A DNA stretch of 64,000 nt from DATGPD01 sp031423015 (lineage in GTDB: Bacteria > Planctomycetota > UBA1135 > UBA2386). This document shows positions 44,663 to 54,054 of this stretch, one piece after another (within the stretch, counting starts at the first letter, position 1; each line of letters begins with the position of its first letter). The stretch covers positions 1 to 64,000 of the forward strand of contig JANPER010000135.1 of assembly GCA_031423015.1 (NCBI GenBank), in the 5' to 3' direction. Position numbers and translations under genes: made by a program. The notes under the pieces were generated by a model that ran no database searches, was not told the origin of the DNA, and saw only the letters and a list, made by a program, of their open reading frames with translations.

Positions 44663-45795
44663 TTAGCGTGCGAGCCGCCCGTGTAGGAGCTGCGCTAGCG
44701 CGTCACCGACGATGCGATGGCCAGCGATCGACCAGTGCGGATCTTCCCATAGGTAGACCATCTCGGCCTTGTGCTCGCGCAGCAGCGGCAGGGCATCGAG
44801 CACCTCGATGCCGAGGCTGCGCGCGTGGTCGAGCACTTGCGTGTAGCCCGCTTCGAGGATCGCCGATGGGTCGGGTGACGGATCCACCGTCGCGTACTCC
44901 TCGCGATACACCTGCTCGCGGTAGGGCACCGCGAGCACAACCGGTGCGAAGGCGTGCTTGGCGGCGAGCGCCACGAAGCGTTCGAGTTCCTGGCACGTGA
45001 GTGCAAAGCCCTGCCGAATGTGCTCGTGGCGCAGATCGAGCGCATTGCGCCAGTACGGCGAGAACAGAAACGAGCGCTCGCCGTCGCGCCATGGCCTGCG
45101 GTCGACGCTCTTGCGCCGGCCGAGGAAGCGGAACAGCTTGTAGGTGGCGCTGTAGCGGTTGAGCGCCAGCTCGAACGCCGACTTCGTCTTGGTCGCCGGC
45201 CACGGCTGGCCACGGTCGGCCGCCCACCAAGCGTGCAGCGCCGCGTCCTCCAGGTCGTTGCCGTAGAACGCCCACACCACGACCTTCGGGCCCGCGCCGA
45301 GGCCCATGTGTTCGAGCGTGTCGAATGCTTGCTGCGGGCCATAGCCAGACACCCCGAGGTTGTGGATCGGCTGCCCCAACGTGCGCTCGGCGACCTCGAC
45401 GAAGCAAACCGCGTCGTCGACTCCCCAGCCCATGGCGAACGAGTCGCCGACGACGACGGTGCAGTGCTTTCCCACCGAGAACGCGTCGCGAAACCCGATG
45501 CCGTTGTCGGCGAGCCACGGCGGCGTGACGGTGCTCACGTGAAGATCTGCAGATCCGAGGTTGCGAGTGGGTGGCGCTCGAAACCTGCTCGCATCGTGTA
45601 ACCGAGGCGGGAGTCGACCTGCGTGATGAAACGCAGGTCGTGCAGGCTCACAGGTGCGCGCACACCGGGCGGCAGCGCGCCTGGCCACAGCCGCACGCAC
45701 AGCTCCAGGCCGAGCGGCGCCGACAGCACGCCGAGGCTGATCGCCAGCAAGCGGCGCCGGCGTTTGCTACCAGCGATCGTCGCCGCCGGACTCAT
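44663..45795 (-). pseudogene. SGNH/GDSL-type hydrolase with a frameshift
   Basis: The N-terminal part (45795 to 45535) gives a membrane anchor (LLAISLGVLSAPLGLELCVRL) and 'LGYTMRAGFERH', then stops at TGA in 'DLQIFT'. The remainder continues in another frame with 'NGIGFRD', the nucleophile block VVVGDSFAMGWGV, 'NLGVSGYGPQQAFDTL', 'VVVWAFYGNDLED' and the late 'WEDPHWSIAGHRIVGDAL' (Asp/His). One missing base near 45538 explains both pieces, which together match an anchored SGNH esterase of the kind acting on polysaccharides. Either a pseudogene or a sequence indel. Third gene of an operon with the glycosidase-like protein and the methyltransferase. Confidence 0.75.
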
Positions 45796-47258
45796 CGCGC
45801 CGCCGCCGACTCGTTCCCCACGCGGTCGATCGCGGTGATCGCGTAGGCCTCGGGCCGCGCCGGCAGCGTGAACGTTACGTCGCCGCCGCGCACGTCGGCC
45901 AACTGCCAGCGCGAGCCCGACCGCACGTAGAGCGCGAAGAAGCGGATCTCCTGGTCGCCTGACGCCGTCGGCTGCAGGCGCAGGCTGCCGTCGGGGAGGT
46001 CTTCGGCGCGCACCGACGGCGCGGGCGGTGTCTGCCGGCTGAGCCAGGGGCTCGCCGGCACCAGCGCGCGCTCGGCGTACGGGCCGTCGCGCAGCGCGGT
46101 GGCCACGCCGTCGCGGTCGTGCAGCAGCGCCTGCATGCTGAAGTGCACGTTCCCCGTCGCGCCGCGCTCGGCGCGCGTCAGCGCGATCTGCGCCACCAGC
46201 TCACCCTTGGGCCAGCCCGCCGTGCCCGACTTGCCCGTGTAGTTGCCGATCCAGAGGTGTCGGCCCTCAGGGTTCACCTCACACCACCACGCGAGCAGCT
46301 TGCCGTAGCTCTGTTTCTCTTGCGCGATGGGCCAGTAGAGCTGCGGCGACAGGTAGTCGCACCAGCCTTCGCGCAGCCACTTCTGCACGTCGGCATAGAG
46401 CTGATCGAACTGATCGATGCCCGCCTTGATGCCGACCGGCAACCCGGGCCGGGCGATGCCGAAGGGGCTGATGCCGAACTTGACCCACGGCTTGGTGTCG
46501 CGCACGGCGCGCGCGATGCCTTCGACCATCTGGTCGACGTTGCTGCGGCGCCAGTCGGCGCGCGTGCCGCGATACCCCGCGCGCTGCGCCGCGGCAAAGC
46601 TCGCGTCGTCGGGGAAGGCGATGCCGTTCTTTGGGTACGGATAGAAGTAGTCGTCGATGTGCACGCCGTCGACGTCGTAGCGCGTGACGACATCGACGAT
46701 CGCGCGCAGGGTGCGCTCGCGCGCGGCGGGGCGGCCTGGATCGAGCCAGAGGAAGTCGCCGTAATCGACGCACAGGTCGGTGCTGCGCGCGACGTGACTC
46801 TCCGCGTTGATCGAGCGCGACGCCGCGTGGCGCGCACGGAACGGATTGAACCAAGCGTGCAGCTCGAGGCCGCGCGCATGCGCGCCGTCGACCGCAAACT
46901 GCAGCGGATCCCACAGCGGCTCCGGTGCCTTGCCTTCGGTGCCGGTCAGCCACTGCGACCACGGCTCGTGCGGCGAGGGGTAGAACGCGTCGCAGGCCGC
47001 TCGCACCTGCAGGATGATCGCGTTGAGGTGCAGGGCGCGCGCGCGATCGAGGATCGCGGTCAGTTCCTGCTGCTGGTTCGCGACGCTCAGGCCCTTGCTG
47101 CTGGGCCAGTCGATGTTGGTGACGGTCGCGACCCACACGCCGCGGAACTCGCGGCTAGTCGGTCCTCGGCCAGTTTGGGGCGGACCCTGCGAGCGCGGGG
47201 TCGCGCCCAGGGTGAGGGCCACGATCGTGGCCACGAGCCCGCGGCAAAACCCTCGCAC
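45792..47258 (-). CDS. Exported glycosyl-hydrolase-like 10 (DUF187/GHL10) protein
   Basis: A 488-residue exported protein with a signal peptide (about 1-23) and a TIM-barrel glycosidase-like domain (about 38-370): 'REFRGVWVATVTNIDWPS', 'LNAIILQVRAACDAFYPS', 'ELHAWFNPFRAR', 'DVDGVHIDDYFYPYP', 'VKFGISPFGI' and 'CDYLSPQLYWP'. This matches GHL10 (DUF187, YddW-like), which cleaves peptidoglycan-related glycans in studied cases. A C-terminal Ig-like domain (about 400-488) follows. ATGA overlap with the SGNH gene downstream and a 2-bp gap after the methyltransferase mark an operon. Confidence 0.9.
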   Translation of the reverse strand: MRGFCRGLVATIVALTLGATPRSQGPPQTGRGPTSREFRGVWVATVTNIDWPSSKGLSVANQQQELTAILDRARALHLNAIILQVRAACDAFYPSPHEPWSQWLTGTEGKAPEPLWDPLQFAVDGAHARGLELHAWFNPFRARHAASRSINAESHVARSTDLCVDYGDFLWLDPGRPAARERTLRAIVDVVTRYDVDGVHIDDYFYPYPKNGIAFPDDASFAAAQRAGYRGTRADWRRSNVDQMVEGIARAVRDTKPWVKFGISPFGIARPGLPVGIKAGIDQFDQLYADVQKWLREGWCDYLSPQLYWPIAQEKQSYGKLLAWWCEVNPEGRHLWIGNYTGKSGTAGWPKGELVAQIALTRAERGATGNVHFSMQALLHDRDGVATALRDGPYAERALVPASPWLSRQTPPAPSVRAEDLPDGSLRLQPTASGDQEIRFFALYVRSGSRWQLADVRGGDVTFTLPARPEAYAITAIDRVGNESAAAR

Positions 47259-47260
47259 GA

Positions 47261-48052
47261 TCAGTTCACCCGGCCCGACTGCGGGGTCGACTGCGAATGG
47301 TCAGGCAGCCGCACGGCCTTGATCACCAGCGCGTCGCCGAACAGGACGGGGCGCGAGAACATCTGCTGGAAGGTCTCGCGCCAGATGTCGCGCAGGCCTT
47401 CGCCGCGCAGCTCGTAGGCGAAGACGAAGCGCGTCATCAGCCAGGCGAACGGCACGAACGGCGCAAACAGGTAGGTCGCGGCTTTGTAGCGGTTGGTGGT
47501 GATGCGCGTGATCTTGAACCCCACGCGGTGGAGCATGTACCGCAGCTTGTGGAACTCGAGCATGTTGATGTGGTGCAGCGGGTCAGGTTGGCGCTCGTCG
47601 AGGGGCGTCTTGCGTCCGTTGTGAAAGCCAGTCCAGAACCACCGCCAACGCGAGCGCAGCGACGAGATGTTGGGCGTCGACCAGATCACCACGCCGCCTG
47701 CGCGCAGCACGCGCGCGCACTCCTGCGCAAAGTCGTACGGCCGCTCGATGTGCTCGATGCCGTCGACACACAGCACGGCGTCGAGCGTGCCATCGTCGCA
47801 CGGCAGAGTCTTGTTCATGTTGGCGGCCACGAAGTTGATTCCTGCGCCGCGATGCCGGGTGACGAGGTCGCCGCCGGTCACCTCGTAGCCGCGGGCGACG
47901 AGCTGCTCGCACAAGGCGCCTTCGCCACACGGGATGTCGAGCACGCGACGTACGCCTTTCTCTTCGGCGAGCAGCGCGAGCACCTTCTCGTGCGTGCCGC
48001 GCGCCGCCATCGCGCGGCTCGTCGCCCTTGGTTGCGTGGCTGCCTGAACCAT
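47261..48052 (-). CDS. Class I SAM-dependent methyltransferase
   Basis: A 263-residue methyltransferase. The SAM loop is VLDIPCGEGALCEQLVARGYEVTGGDL, then 'LDAVLCVDGIEHIERPYDFAQECARVLRAGGVVIWSTPNISSLRSRWRWFWTGFHNG'. The latter part (YLFAPFVPFAWLMTRFVF) is hydrophobic and may touch the membrane. The motif set resembles enzymes acting on lipid-linked or polysaccharide substrates. It is first in an operon with an exported glycosidase-like protein and an SGNH esterase, so a role in envelope polysaccharide is plausible. It is divergent from lysA, 176 bp away. Confidence 0.85.
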   Translation of the reverse strand: MVQAATQPRATSRAMAARGTHEKVLALLAEEKGVRRVLDIPCGEGALCEQLVARGYEVTGGDLVTRHRGAGINFVAANMNKTLPCDDGTLDAVLCVDGIEHIERPYDFAQECARVLRAGGVVIWSTPNISSLRSRWRWFWTGFHNGRKTPLDERQPDPLHHINMLEFHKLRYMLHRVGFKITRITTNRYKAATYLFAPFVPFAWLMTRFVFAYELRGEGLRDIWRETFQQMFSRPVLFGDALVIKAVRLPDHSQSTPQSGRVN

Positions 48053-48228
48053 GCGCCGACGATACTCGCTGTGTTGTCGAACCGAGCGGTGGTCTGCCTG
48101 ACTTCAGGGACGCGTTCGCCAGACAAACTCAGGGTCTGTCTTTCGCTGCCGCGGCGGCGACGCGACACTCGGCGCCGCTTGCTGCGACCCAACCCCGATC
48201 CCGCCACCACTCAGGGCCCTTGCAGCCC

Positions 48229-49503
48229 ATGAATCCCTACCTCCAACTCGCGGGAGCCAGCGCGTTCAGCGCGCGCGGCGGTGAACTCTGCTGCGAAGAC
48301 CTGCGGGTCAGCGACCTCGCCGCGCGTTTTGGCACGCCGCTCTACGTGTACAGCCACGCCACCATGGTGGAACGCTACGCGCGCCTGCGTGCGGCGTTCG
48401 GCGCCAGTGCGCACGTGTGCTACGCGGTGAAGGCCAACAGCAACCTGCACCTGCTGCGCTTGTTTGCGTCGCTCGGTGCTGGCTTCGACTTGGTGAGCCG
48501 CGGCGAGCTGCGCCGGTTGCAGGCGGCGGGTGTGCCGACGCGCGACGCGGTGATGGCGGGCGTCGCCAAGGACGACGACGACATCGACGAAGCGCTCACC
48601 GCCGGCATTCTCTTGTTCAACGTCGAGTCGCCGCACGAGTTGGCTTTGCTCGATGCCGCTGGCGCGCGGCATGGTCGGCGCGTGCCGGTGGCGCTGCGCG
48701 TGAACCCCGACGTCGACGCCAAGACGCACGCGCACATCAGCACCGGCAAGAAGGAGAACAAGTTCGGCGTCGGGCTCTCGGCGTTGACCGCGGTCGTCGC
48801 CAGCGTGCGCCGCAGCCCGCATCTCGAGCTGGCCGGGTATCACGTGCACCTCGGGTCGCAGTTGCGCGCGATGCAGCCGTACCTCGATGCGTTCGCCAAG
48901 GTCGAGGCGTTCCTCGATGCCGATCCGGCGCATCGCGACGGCGTGCGCTATTACGACCTCGGCGGCGGGTTTGGCGTCGGCTATGGCGACGCGAGCGCGG
49001 TCCTCGACGTGGACGCGTTGGCGAAGGTCCTCTTGCCGCGGCTGGCGGCGCGCGCCCTCACGCCGATCATCGAGCCGGGCCGCTATCTGGTGGCCGACGC
49101 CGGCATCTTGGTGACCCGCGTCCTTGGCACCAAGGCAGGCGGCGCCCGCGACTTCGTGCTCGTCGACGCGGCGATGAACGATCTGCTGCGGCCGGCGCTC
49201 TACGACGCCCACCATGAGATCGCGCCGGTTCGTGGCGGCGCGCCGCCCGCGGCGCGCGCCGTCGACATCGTGGGCCCGGTGTGCGAAAGCAGCGATTTCC
49301 TGGCGCGCGACCGTCGCCTGCCGGCTGTGGCCCGCGGCGACCTCCTGGCGGTGTTCTCGGCGGGGGCGTACGGTGTTTCCATGGCTTCCAACTACAACAG
49401 CCGCCGTCGTCCTGCCGAAGTGCTGGTCGACGGTGCGACCGCGCGGCTCATTCGCCGTCGCGAGCGCTTCGAGGATCTGTGGGCGGCCGAGGTGGATGCA
49501 TGA
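48229..49503 (+). CDS. lysA: Diaminopimelate decarboxylase
   Basis: A PLP enzyme making lysine from meso-diaminopimelate, the last lysine-pathway step. It is 424 residues, typical. Blocks: 'FGTPLYVYSHATM', PLP-lysine CYAVKANSN, 'ALRVNPDVDAKTHAHISTGKKENKFG', 'YHVHLGSQ', 'YDLGGGFGVGY', 'IIEPGRYLVADAG', active-site 'GPVCESSDFLARDR' and 'AGAYGVSMASNYNSRRRPAEVLVDG'. The last 164 bp, from codon 373 on, are repeated at 54055-54218, where the original downstream genes now lie. The protein here is complete and normal in sequence to its end. Confidence 0.95.
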   Translation: MNPYLQLAGASAFSARGGELCCEDLRVSDLAARFGTPLYVYSHATMVERYARLRAAFGASAHVCYAVKANSNLHLLRLFASLGAGFDLVSRGELRRLQAAGVPTRDAVMAGVAKDDDDIDEALTAGILLFNVESPHELALLDAAGARHGRRVPVALRVNPDVDAKTHAHISTGKKENKFGVGLSALTAVVASVRRSPHLELAGYHVHLGSQLRAMQPYLDAFAKVEAFLDADPAHRDGVRYYDLGGGFGVGYGDASAVLDVDALAKVLLPRLAARALTPIIEPGRYLVADAGILVTRVLGTKAGGARDFVLVDAAMNDLLRPALYDAHHEIAPVRGGAPPAARAVDIVGPVCESSDFLARDRRLPAVARGDLLAVFSAGAYGVSMASNYNSRRRPAEVLVDGATARLIRRRERFEDLWAAEVDA

Positions 49504-49508
49504 AGATC
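49345..49508 (+). repeat. Direct repeat, left copy (lysA 3' end)
   Basis: It covers codon 373 of lysA to its stop plus 5 bases. 159 of 164 bases match the right copy. Three of the differences cluster in two codons (RERFEDLW here, RERLPDLW in the right copy). Directly after it the sequence diverges completely. Confidence 0.9.
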
Positions 49509-49739
49509 GCGCGCGACGGCCGCCTCGATGGCCGTGCGCAGTTGCGCACCGAGCAGCCAGTGTTCAGCGCAGCGCGGAATGTCCGGTGTGTGACGAGGCG
49601 GGGCGCGGCGATTCGGTGTGGGGTGAGGCCGTTGCGCGCCGGTGATGCCTGCGCGACAGGTTCATCGCCTCGCCGTGTCGTTCACACGCGGGCTCACGCG
49701 TTGGCAACACTTGCTGCCGCGCTGCGAGAGTGGCGAGCC

Positions 49740-50828
49740 TCACTGATACGAGAGCTTCAGCACAGGCATGCGCCAAAGTTCAACCGTGCCGGTGTCCGGG
49801 AGCGGGCCATTCGGTGTCGCGGCCGAGGTGACGATGCCGGCATCCAACGACGCGGGAGAGGTTGCCAACTCGATCTTGAGACCGTTGGACGAACTCAGGG
49901 TAGACAGGCCTTCAATGTTCAACCATTGTACATAGAAGCAGGCACCCAATGCAGCGGGTTCGGCAGGCATGTCGAGGTGGACGTTCGCTCCCGCAATTGT
50001 GCGAGCACCGACAGCCCCGCCGACCATCACCGGGAGCATGACCAGAGGGTCCATCTGCAAGAAGCACCCCGGCGCACCATAGGCCGCCAGTGAGATTGGA
50101 GGCACCTGGTTCGAGCCGAGCATGAATACGTCCACGCTGAGGGCGCGAGCTAGGTGCACGAAGCGCACCGTCGAGCCGGCGCGAAGCGATCGTGAGTCGG
50201 CTGACGCGGTGCGCGCAATCCTGGTGGTTGCGTGTCCACAAGCCAAGCCGAGGTCCGTCACCCGACCAGCGATCCCGTCGGCCACGAAGTCAGCGCGCCA
50301 CCGCGTCGTCGTGGCCCCCACAACGGGCGCACCATCCACTTGCACCACCAGCACACCGCCCTGATACGTGAAAGGGGTCGCCAGCGGAATCGATATGACA
50401 TGCGCCGCACCCCACGTCGCCGCATTCCGGTCCGCAAGACGCGGCGAGGCCGGTAGCGACACATTGCCTTGGAAAACCGTGATTGTCGTACCCAGATGAT
50501 TGTCAGCAAAGCGGGGGCGCACATCGTTCACGGTTGTCGCGTTGGAGGCAGACATGGTGACCGTGAGTGCAGCGGTGCCGGCTGCGTGGGGTTCAACGAA
50601 GCCATCGCGACGCAGGGCGACCGCCGTGATCTGACGTCCGACCAGAACATTGAGATGGGAAGGCCCCAAGATGATCTGTTGTCGTACGCGCGTCACCGTG
50701 CCGGCAAGGTGGCCGCTGGCGTTCCCGTCTTGGCTCACGGCGCCGGTCGGGATGATGAGCGAAGATTGCGCGTGAAGGGCGACGGCGAAGGCTGACGCTA
50801 GAGCAAGACCGCAAGCGAATGGTTGCAT
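49740..50828 (-). CDS. Exported protein of unknown function (island)
   Basis: A 362-residue protein with a signal peptide (MQPFACGLALASAFAVALHAQ). The rest is beta-rich, with two probable modules: residues about 25-240 ('IPTGAVSQDGNASGHLAGTVTRVRQQIIL', 'LVVQVDGAPVVGATTTRWRADFVADG') and a C-terminal module about 245-362 ('YGAPGCFLQMDPLVMLPVMVGG', 'ACFYVQWLNIEG'). The second resembles the small beta modules on other exported proteins of this genome. Last gene of the three-gene island operon, 2 bp after the 82-residue gene. The 230 bp between the left repeat and its stop hold no convincing gene. Confidence 0.65.
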   Translation of the reverse strand: MQPFACGLALASAFAVALHAQSSLIIPTGAVSQDGNASGHLAGTVTRVRQQIILGPSHLNVLVGRQITAVALRRDGFVEPHAAGTAALTVTMSASNATTVNDVRPRFADNHLGTTITVFQGNVSLPASPRLADRNAATWGAAHVISIPLATPFTYQGGVLVVQVDGAPVVGATTTRWRADFVADGIAGRVTDLGLACGHATTRIARTASADSRSLRAGSTVRFVHLARALSVDVFMLGSNQVPPISLAAYGAPGCFLQMDPLVMLPVMVGGAVGARTIAGANVHLDMPAEPAALGACFYVQWLNIEGLSTLSSSNGLKIELATSPASLDAGIVTSAATPNGPLPDTGTVELWRMPVLKLSYQ

Positions 50829-50830
50829 GG

Positions 50831-51079
50831 CTATTGCTGCGAGTTGATGTCGAAGGTCTCGTTGATCGGCGGATCGCCGAAGTCAGTCACAGTGAAAGTC
50901 TGGCCGCCGCTTCCTGGGGTAGAGATCTCGATCTCACCATTGGGTGGGCTGTACTCGCGAACCTCTCCATCGGGGTCGAGGCTCACATACCAGGGTCCGG
51001 GGCCTGGAACACTGATCAAGACAGACTGACCGGCAACCGCGGGATTCGGAGAAATCGAAATCTGCGGGTTGCGGTTCAT
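50831..51079 (-). CDS. Small Pro/Gly-rich beta-type protein (island)
   Basis: An 82-residue protein without signal peptide or membrane helix: 'PQISISPNPAVAGQSVLISVPGPGPWYVSLDPDGEVREY' followed by 'GSGGQTFTVTDFGDPPINETFDINSQQ'. The opening SPNPAVAGQSV is typical of Ig-like/PKD-type folds. It lies 4 bp from the upstream membrane-protein gene and 2 bp from the exported protein, so all three are surely cotranscribed. No family recognised. Confidence 0.6.
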   Translation of the reverse strand: MNRNPQISISPNPAVAGQSVLISVPGPGPWYVSLDPDGEVREYSPPNGEIEISTPGSGGQTFTVTDFGDPPINETFDINSQQ

Positions 51080-51083
51080 CGGC

Positions 51084-51551
51084 TCACTTGGTGAGCAGTT
51101 CGAGCGATTGTTCGAACTGCTTCACCTGATTTGGAACCTCATGCACGCCGAACGTTGGAAGCAGGCGCTTGGCCAAGCGCGCGTCGCGACGAGATACCGC
51201 CGCGTCAGCCAGCCGCGCGAAGCCCGACCACAAAACCGAATCGGGTGGCAACCGATTGAGCACCAGAAGGAAAGACTGGTGCGCGTCGACCAGCGCGTCG
51301 AGCGGACCTTGGGCGAGATCACGCGCATATTGCCGCCGGCTCTCGAGTGGGGAGTCCGCGACTGAGTCTTCTGCCTCAACTTTGACGCTCGCCCGCCCGA
51401 GGAAAAAGCCTCCGATGGCTGCGCCAACGCCAAGGGCTCCCATGGCCAAGAAGGCACGTCGCGTTCTCTTGCGAAAATGGTCGAACTTGTCGGCCTTCTT
51501 GAACGCCTTGCGCATCGCGCGCTGTTGGCTGGGGAACAAACCGGGGCGCAT
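51084..51551 (-). CDS. Single-helix membrane-anchored protein (island)
   Basis: A 155-residue protein. A very basic N-terminus (RKAFKKADKFDHFRKRTRR) precedes one membrane helix (AFLAMGALGVGAAIGGFFLG, about 36-55). The remaining 100 residues are helical (about 70-155) and probably periplasmic. GGAGG lies 5 nt before the ATG, so this start is well supported over a longer reading. First gene of the island operon. No family recognised. The 221 bp on its 5' side separate it from the large island gene. Confidence 0.65.
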   Translation of the reverse strand: MRPGLFPSQQRAMRKAFKKADKFDHFRKRTRRAFLAMGALGVGAAIGGFFLGRASVKVEAEDSVADSPLESRRQYARDLAQGPLDALVDAHQSFLLVLNRLPPDSVLWSGFARLADAAVSRRDARLAKRLLPTFGVHEVPNQVKQFEQSLELLTK

Positions 51552-51772
51552 GAAACCTCCGAAGCTGTTGAGAGACCCCGGAAGGCTAGGGATGCGGATG
51601 CGACCGGTCAACGCCCGCAACCAATCAGACCAACACCAACACCCGCTCGACCGTCATGCAGAACGAGTCCCTGGCCGCCAACAACTCTGCGGTCGGTGGG
51701 CGATCGCATGCCGTGCCGCCGCGCGTTCTCTGCCGGCTGTGCAGACATCGCCGCGCCCCTCTCTCTTCGTTC

Positions 51773-54019
51773 TTACGACTCCGCTTCGAGCCCCAACTCG
51801 CGCAGCATCTCGTCGCGCGGCACCAAGCCGCGCATCACCCCACTGGGTCCGTGCGGGTCGGGATAGGAACGGATCAGGCGCGCAACGCGGCGACGGCCGT
51901 CTTTCGTGCGACAGGCCTGGCGCGGGGTCTGGCCGCCAAGCGCCGGGATCGACTCGTCGAGCCAACCCATGTAGCGGCTGTGCAGCATCGGGCGCATCAA
52001 CTCGGCGGCGTCTGCGCCGGCGAGGTCGGGCTCGGCTTCAGCTTCTGTCGACCTCAGGGCGTCGTCGGGGGTGACCTCGCGGGGGTCGCGATGCGTCACG
52101 CTGCGCTCGTTCACGCCAGGGATCAACGAGAGCCACCGGCGTAGCCGCGCCAGGCGTTCTTCGGAGTTGACCTCGGCTACCAGCTCATCGCCGATGAACT
52201 CCATGCGCGCGTGCAGCACTTGACTCTCGCCACGCGCCGCGAACCAGATGAGATGGCCCGCCTCGTCGTCCTCGACATCGGGGCGCGACAGGATCGCCGT
52301 TCGGGCGGCAGCTTGGTCGTCGACGCCGTAGCTGACGGCGATGGCCGCAAGCACCTCGCCGTCGCTGTTGACCAAGGAGATTGGCGCGCGCTGCTGCTCT
52401 GCGATCCACTCCCACAGCCGGCCAATGAGGTGCGGCGCGCGTGACAGGCCTTCGTGCGTCAACTCGAGGCCCTGAGCCTCGAGCCACGCGCAAGCATGAT
52501 CCTCGCGTGGATCCAACGCGCAGCTGAAGGCGCTGGCAAAGAAGAACGCGCCGGCGCGATACACGCGCATGAACATCGTTCCGCCGACCTCCGTGGTCTC
52601 CGAGAGGGATCGATCGTGCACGCGGAAGGTGTCGCCGGTGAGGATGTCGCACAAATCGATCGTCGCGCCGCGCTCGAGGTCGGCGACGCGATACAGCGAC
52701 AAGACGGCCTTGTTGCGCGCTGCCAAAATGGTCCGCAACGGCGTCGGCCATTCGGCTTGTTGCAGGATCTTCTCGGCCAAGGTTCGCTTGTAGCGCTCAT
52801 CTCGGCGATAGAACACGAGCCACTCGATCGCGGTGTGAAACGTCAGGTCACTGCTGGCGAACGGATCGACCTTGTTGCCGAGGAAGGGCTTGATCACGTT
52901 GCGCTTCAGCAAGCCTTCTCGCTTCGCAATCAAGACGGACAGCTCGGTGACCTGCGCATCGACATCCTTCCAAGCGTCGAGGTCGTCGTCGTCTGGGTTG
53001 GTGTCACGCGCGTCTTCGTGCGCGCCGGCGTCGCCAGAATCCATCGCTGCACCGAGCGCGGCGATCACGGCGTTGAGCTCGATCGGGGTGGCCACGTGAT
53101 CGCAAGCGACGCCCAGCGCGCTGAGCGCCGGGCTGAGCGCCTGATGAATCGCCGCCACGTCGGTATCGATGCGCGCCGGCAAGCCGCGCTTCTGCTTGCG
53201 CTTGCCGCGGCACAGGTCGAACAACAGCGTCGCGATCGCGCTGGGGTCGATCGCCAAGGTGGCGGTCAGGTCGACGATCCGGCGCTTGTGCCTGTCGAAC
53301 ACCACCACCGCACGCAATTGTCGATCGTCGTCGGCGATCACTGCGGGCAGCGCCGGCACGGCGACAAGCCAACTGCGCTTGGTGCGTGGCAGGTCTTTGA
53401 GGTCGGCTGGCAGCAACACCGGGCCGGCGTGCGGGATCGGATCGGCGCCAGCGTAGTTCTCATACTTGGCGCGCACGTCGGGTTTGTCGGGGCGACCTTC
53501 GACGGTGAGCGTCCAAATCGCGGCCGGCCCGGAGGGCGCGATCGAACCGGGGCGCAACAGCCCCTGGCCCTCTGCCTGCAACATCCCGGACAACACCCGC
53601 AGCATCAGCTCGTGCTCCGCACGCCGCATGGGTCGCGACCGCTTGCCGGGCTCCTTGGCCATGAAGACCGGCGCCATCGGTCCAGAGAAGCGGGCCTCGC
53701 GCAGGAGCTCTTCGAGGCCGGGGGCGACCTGGTTCGCAGGTTCGATGGTCAGGCTGAGCATGTGCCAACCGGCGATCACCTCTTCGCGGTTGCCGTCATT
53801 CAACATGCTGCGGAGCGTCATCAGCGCGTCGGGGCCGCGGTAGAGGCATAGACCGAACTCCTGGCCCGGGCTGCCGATGATCGAGGCCAACAACGGCAGC
53901 GGATCCTCGGGCACCCGGAGACCGACGATGTGCTCGCTGGGGTGCTTTCGCCACAGGCCCTTGTCGTAGAAACGAAGGGCGGCCTGCACCAGCGTGCGCG
54001 CGAGACGAGTTCGATCCAT
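51773..54019 (-). CDS. Large DUF6930-like protein (island)
   Basis: A 748-residue cytoplasmic protein. A central segment ('SWLVAVPALPAVIADDDRQLRAVVVFDRHKRRIVDLT', about 215-255) recalls DUF6930. The C-terminal 'HSRYMGWLDESIPALGGQTPRQACRTKDGRRRVARLIRSYP' is a short helical motif also found at the end of several bacterial proteins of unknown function and resembling a DUF2384-type tail. The middle third is helical and acidic with no motif I can name. The gene begins 36 bp from the right repeat and reads away from it, so it belongs to the insert. Start M (DRTRLART) is preferred over one 9 codons earlier. Confidence 0.65.
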   Translation of the reverse strand: MDRTRLARTLVQAALRFYDKGLWRKHPSEHIVGLRVPEDPLPLLASIIGSPGQEFGLCLYRGPDALMTLRSMLNDGNREEVIAGWHMLSLTIEPANQVAPGLEELLREARFSGPMAPVFMAKEPGKRSRPMRRAEHELMLRVLSGMLQAEGQGLLRPGSIAPSGPAAIWTLTVEGRPDKPDVRAKYENYAGADPIPHAGPVLLPADLKDLPRTKRSWLVAVPALPAVIADDDRQLRAVVVFDRHKRRIVDLTATLAIDPSAIATLLFDLCRGKRKQKRGLPARIDTDVAAIHQALSPALSALGVACDHVATPIELNAVIAALGAAMDSGDAGAHEDARDTNPDDDDLDAWKDVDAQVTELSVLIAKREGLLKRNVIKPFLGNKVDPFASSDLTFHTAIEWLVFYRRDERYKRTLAEKILQQAEWPTPLRTILAARNKAVLSLYRVADLERGATIDLCDILTGDTFRVHDRSLSETTEVGGTMFMRVYRAGAFFFASAFSCALDPREDHACAWLEAQGLELTHEGLSRAPHLIGRLWEWIAEQQRAPISLVNSDGEVLAAIAVSYGVDDQAAARTAILSRPDVEDDEAGHLIWFAARGESQVLHARMEFIGDELVAEVNSEERLARLRRWLSLIPGVNERSVTHRDPREVTPDDALRSTEAEAEPDLAGADAAELMRPMLHSRYMGWLDESIPALGGQTPRQACRTKDGRRRVARLIRSYPDPHGPSGVMRGLVPRDEMLRELGLEAES

Positions 54020-54054
54020 GCTCGCATTCTGACGCACGTCGCGCATTCTCGCGA

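Noticed and set aside
49501..50093. Plus-strand reading starting MKIARDGRLDGRAQ after lysA, mimicking the lipoprotein start
   Set aside because: Only the first codons come from the repeat. The rest lies antisense to the exported island protein and is not protein-like.
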